A stretch of DNA of 64,000 nucleotides from Acrocarpospora pleiomorpha (lineage in GTDB: Bacteria > Actinomycetota > Actinomycetes > Streptosporangiales > Streptosporangiaceae), in NCBI RefSeq assembly GCF_009687885.1, contig NZ_BLAF01000015.1:61384-125383 (forward strand), read 5' to 3'. The stretch's first letter is position 1; each line of letters starts with the position of its first letter. The notes below the pieces were generated by a model. The model searched no databases and was not told where the DNA came from. It saw only the letters and a list, made by a program, of their open reading frames with translations. The translations under genes and the position numbers were made by a program. Below are positions 61,315 to 64,000 of the stretch, piece by piece.

Positions 61315-62415
61315 CTACCGGAAGAGTCGGTCGCTGGGAGTCGCCATACGGTGGGTGGAGCTGTGCTGGCTCACCCAGGTACGGATGGCGGCGATGGATT
61401 GGGCGCACTCCCAACCGTCGTTGTATTCCGTCACCTGGTTCTTGGCCCAGCCTGCGATGATGCCGTCAACCCGGGCCTCACCGAGGAGCTTGCCGACGTA
61501 CCAGGTGTCGTTGTAATCGATCGTCCATGAGAAGGTCGCGGCAAACGCGCCGGCGTCGCGAGCTTGGGCGGCCTTCTTCAGTTCGGCACAGGTGTACCAG
61601 CTGGCCTCGGTGCAGTTGCCGAATCCGCTGCGGATGTCGGAGTCGCCGTAGTCCATCAACCGGTGGCCGTTCGGCAGCCCCGACCCGTGCGTGGCGTAGG
61701 TGTTCTGTACCGACGACAGTGAGCCGGTCGTGGTGATTCCCTCCAGCGGGCCGAGTCGACCCTGGAGACTCCTCCAGCCTCGCCCGCCGACATCGGGGTC
61801 GCTGCCAGCGTGGTATTCGTAAAAGCCGTAGAGGACCTGAATGCCGGCGGCGACAAGTCTCTGTGCCTTGTCGCGTAGGCCGGCCACGCTGCATGTACGG
61901 TTCTGCTGCTCGCCGCAGTAGTTAGGGTCCTTGATGTCGAGCCAGATCAGTGACAGTCGCCGACCGGCCCAAGCCTCGGAAACGATCTTATCGAAGATGC
62001 TGTCGATGCTAGGGCCGAGGCGGTTGTTCCCGGCGGTGGAGCAGTCGTGCCAGGCCCGCCACTCGTTCGGGTTCCACCAGGCGCACACATCGATCTCGAT
62101 GGCGTTGGCGCCGTGCTTGATGGCAGCACTCACCCCGTCGAGGGTGTTAACGCGGTGGGCGATGGCGTAGATCGGCCGCTGCCCGGCGGCCGACGCCGTC
62201 GGGACGCCGACGAAGCACGCTGCGGCGAATGCACACAGCGCGACGACAAACCCTGCCGCTCGGCGGGACGGACGGGACCGGCGCCGCCCAATAGCGCGCT
62301 CACCACGGGCGCAGGCCGCCGCGGAGTTGGACACGGAGATGGGCACGGCGGCTGCGGCGGCTTCGGTGAGGGCGACACCGGCAACGGCAGGGACAGCCAT
62401 ATGATGCTTCTTCAT
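61315..62415 (-). CDS. Secreted phospholipase D of the SicTox / sphingomyelinase D family
   Basis: 366 aa from ATG 62415 (GGAAGG upstream). The first ~50 residues are an odd Ala-rich and Arg-rich preface; a second hydrophobic stretch at 53-76 ends in ASA, the likely signal cleavage. The mature chain has the GDPD-like barrel of Loxosceles and Corynebacterium phospholipase D: IAHRVNT (His87), IEIDV (Glu107, Asp109), WHD (His123), LDIKDPNYC (Asp160, Lys162). The C-terminal ATxxDxPW-like plug is present as ATPSDRLF. Relatives turn sphingomyelin or lysophospholipids into cyclic phosphates. The substrate here is unknown. Confidence 0.85.
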   Translation of the reverse strand: MKKHHMAVPAVAGVALTEAAAAAVPISVSNSAAACARGERAIGRRRSRPSRRAAGFVVALCAFAAACFVGVPTASAAGQRPIYAIAHRVNTLDGVSAAIKHGANAIEIDVCAWWNPNEWRAWHDCSTAGNNRLGPSIDSIFDKIVSEAWAGRRLSLIWLDIKDPNYCGEQQNRTCSVAGLRDKAQRLVAAGIQVLYGFYEYHAGSDPDVGGRGWRSLQGRLGPLEGITTTGSLSSVQNTYATHGSGLPNGHRLMDYGDSDIRSGFGNCTEASWYTCAELKKAAQARDAGAFAATFSWTIDYNDTWYVGKLLGEARVDGIIAGWAKNQVTEYNDGWECAQSIAAIRTWVSQHSSTHRMATPSDRLFR

Positions 62416-62533
62416 GCCTACCTTCCTGGTACGCGAGGGTGCACCGTGGAGTAGCCAATCGCAGATCGCCGACATCGGTCAATAATTGTTAGGAAACTTT
62501 ATTGTTTGATTCGGACGATGGCGAAGCGCCCTC

Positions 62534-63190
62534 TCAGATCGTGAGACCGAGGGCGATCAACGGGTTGTGGAAGTCGTCGCGGGCCCAGCGGGTTCCTTGC
62601 GCGATGTTGGTGATGTCGAGGAGGCGTAACGCGCCGATCGCGTAACTGCGCATGGTGGTCGATATGGATGGCGCGAAGGCGGTGCGAACCCGGCAGCGGT
62701 CTTCTCCGAAGGTCGCATTCCGGACATGGTGATCTTTGTTCTTGATCTGGGCGATCACGATGGCGTCCTAGGTGAGCTGGGCGCCGAGCCGGTGCTGGAT
62801 GGGCTTGCCAGCGGTGGCGGTGCCATGCGGGGTCGTGCCGTCGACGGTTATGAGGATCGGTTCGTCGGGGTCGTCGTAGAGGTCGGGGATCTGGGCGGCT
62901 CGGTGGGCTGCGTGGGCGGCGTTCACGTGTGCGGGGTGAGCTGGGAGAGCGTGTGGCACCTCGTGTAGGGGTGTGGTGCGGGGGGTCCGGTCCGTCGATC
63001 ATGCCGGGTTCTGATCCGCTCTAGGACCGGCTGTGGGGCGCTGTTGATCCAGTGCCGGATCGCCGCCTAGGACACGGCGCCGGACACGAGCGCTGCCTGG
63101 GCCAGCGCGAACATCACGGTCAGGGGTGTCGCCGACCGCGCCGATTCCGGGGCTGGGGGATCTGTGCCCGCACACGGCGTTGATCGGCCA
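62534..63190 (-). pseudogene. Degenerate ISAs1-family transposase
   Basis: Read on the minus strand, pieces of one transposase appear in order in shifting frames: IPQPRNRRGRRHP (near 63120-63160), LTVMFALAQAALVSGAVS then AAIRHWINSAPQPVLERI (with an in-frame TAG between), ILITVDGTTPHGTATAGKP, and finally IAQIKNKDHHVRNATFGEDR to IGALRLLDITNIAQGTRWAR. These are the N-terminal, DDE-start and C-terminal segments of ISAs1 transposases, with a frameshift, a stop and an internal deletion. The element is dead. Terminal repeats were not found. Confidence 0.72.
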
Positions 63191-63416
63191 TGTCCACGCT
63201 CGCCGCGTCGGGGGTCAGGTGTTCACGCCGGCCAGCGTTGTCGGCGGGGGTCACGATGGCGGACAGGGCATGCGGTGTGGCAGCCCGCAGGACAACGAGG
63301 CTCCGTTGGCGGCACGCGGAGTCGGCACGGAGAGCCAGCGCTGAGAGCCGACCAAGCGGGGAGCGGCCCGGACGGTTCTCGGCCCGGGGTGGGTGGCGCA
63401 CTCGTTCCGGTCCGGT
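63191..63416. other. Spacer without recognisable gene
   Basis: Between the ISAs1 remnant and the HNH gene I see only compositional open frames, none with a family motif. It may hold the decayed first part of the transposase. Confidence 0.4.
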
Positions 63417-64000
63417 TCAGCGTCGGAGTCGTCCGGCGTAGCGGCCTCTTTTGCTGAGGTGGAGGAGGGTCCAGGTGCCGTCGTGGTTGCGGCGGGTGCG
63501 GTAGCGGTCGGGGTGGGCTGCTTTGTCGCGGTTGTGCCATGCGCAGGCGGGGGCGAGCTGGTCCAGGTCGGTGGTGCCGCCGTCGACCCAGCCCTTGACG
63601 TGGTCGATTTCGCACATGTCGGCGGGGATGGGGCAGTCGTCGCGGTAGCAGGTGGTGTAGCGGGCCAGGATGGCCTGCCGCTGCGCCGGGGTGGCCAGGC
63701 GAACGGCCCGGCCCATGTCCAGAACCCGGCCCTTGGCGTCGACGACCATGCGGACCAGTCGTGAGGTGCGGGCGAGCCGGTGGACGTCGGAGATCGGCAG
63801 TAGCTGCCCGGTGGCGATCAGCAGCCCGGGCGCCAGCCGGTCCGGCGCGTGCCCACAGGTCCGGCACGCGTCCCCCACCGGCCCTTCACCCGCACCCGAG
63901 CCTGCGCTCCCCGCACCCGCCCCGGCCGAACTCGTGCCTGTGCTGCTGGCATCCGCCCCGGTCAAACCCGTGCCCGCGCTGCCGGTACCCGCCCCAACCG
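63417..64000 (-). CDS. HNH endonuclease / DUF222 (13E12 repeat family) protein, C-terminal part
   Basis: The frame is open from the right edge to TGA 63417-63419; about 194 residues are visible and the start lies outside. A Gly/Ala/Ser/Thr-rich linker leads to GDACRTCGHAPDRLAPGLL, then LLPISDVHRLARTSRLVR, TTCYRDDCPIPADMCEIDHV (Cys and the HNH His) and DLDQLAPACAWHNRDKAAHP. This is the C-terminal HNH part of the REP13E12/DUF222 proteins that are repeated in actinobacterial genomes. Its nuclease activity is presumed. No attachment site is visible. Confidence 0.85.
   Translation of the reverse strand, partial: VGAGTGSAGTGLTGADASSTGTSSAGAGAGSAGSGAGEGPVGDACRTCGHAPDRLAPGLLIATGQLLPISDVHRLARTSRLVRMVVDAKGRVLDMGRAVRLATPAQRQAILARYTTCYRDDCPIPADMCEIDHVKGWVDGGTTDLDQLAPACAWHNRDKAAHPDRYRTRRNHDGTWTLLHLSKRGRYAGRLRR

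Noticed and set aside
1..64000. tRNA or rRNA genes and CRISPR arrays
   Set aside because: No cloverleaf-like segment, rRNA signature or regularly spaced repeat was recognised on either strand by eye; a tRNA-finding program would be decisive.

Overview
The window is high-GC DNA from a filamentous actinobacterium. The evidence is a fused Kgd-type 2-oxoglutarate decarboxylase, a perfect CebR cellulose operator, a DUF574-type methyltransferase, frequent GTG/TTG starts, promoters that seem to give leaderless mRNAs, and REP13E12-type HNH and ISAs1 debris. Streptosporangiales (Nonomuraea or Streptosporangium-like) is my best guess, but the family cannot be proved from this sequence alone.

Layout. 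1-340: end of a PLP-dependent cysteine-synthase-family gene. 458-5164: polyamine-type ABC importer (lipoprotein, a fused double permease, ATPase) ending in its IclR regulator. 5166-9835: DUF6104 small protein, kgd, and a B3/B4-domain protein. 9883-14534: a secreted GH9 cellulase under a CebR operator, divergent from an ArsR-like repressor and its MFS exporter. 14531-19885: metallo-beta-lactamase, a Fic remnant, a methyltransferase, a nitroreductase, an SDR, and a DapB-like dehydrogenase. 19985-25346: an organosulfur operon (binding protein, ATPase, permease, DszA/NtaA-like monooxygenase, two flavin reductases) headed by a tiny Cys-Cys leader peptide. 25413-27840: a PP2C phosphatase, then a lower-GC AbiE island with intact antitoxin and decayed toxin.

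27998-39572: a sugar module. A 1318-aa secreted ThuA/beta-propeller/PKD/CBM6/double-discoidin enzyme and a ROK repressor lie divergent from a ribose-type ABC importer that is followed by a Gfo/Idh/MocA dehydrogenase and a TIM-barrel isomerase. 39751-44324: an unknown 569-aa helical protein, and an operon of F420/FMN-fold protein, 3Fe-4S ferredoxin and Zn alcohol dehydrogenase behind a KstR-like box. 44350-46997: a phosphonate-type FAD oxidoreductase, GntR regulator and phosphonatase-like HAD. 46994-51279: a glycosyltransferase, methyltransferase and prenyltransferase-fold operon divergent from gmd. 51361-52823: an ECF sigma factor and a membrane partner. 52820-59251: a P450 divergent from a complete non-phosphorylative L-fucose operon (dehydrogenase, lactonase, dehydratase, second dehydrogenase, hydrolase, mutarotase).

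59252-64000 is degraded and accessory: a 430-bp gap with three perfect DnaA boxes, an NlpC/P60 hydrolase with a Pro/Lys repeat linker, a spider-toxin-type (SicTox) phospholipase D homologue, IS1634 and ISAs1 transposase wreckage, and the end of a 13E12-type HNH gene.

Most genes work as substrate-specific modules, each a secreted enzyme or importer plus catabolic enzymes plus a local regulator with a visible operator. No wholly new system is proven. The best leads are the Cys-Cys leader, the KstR-like box group, the GT/MT/prenyltransferase-fold operon next to gmd, and the SicTox homologue.
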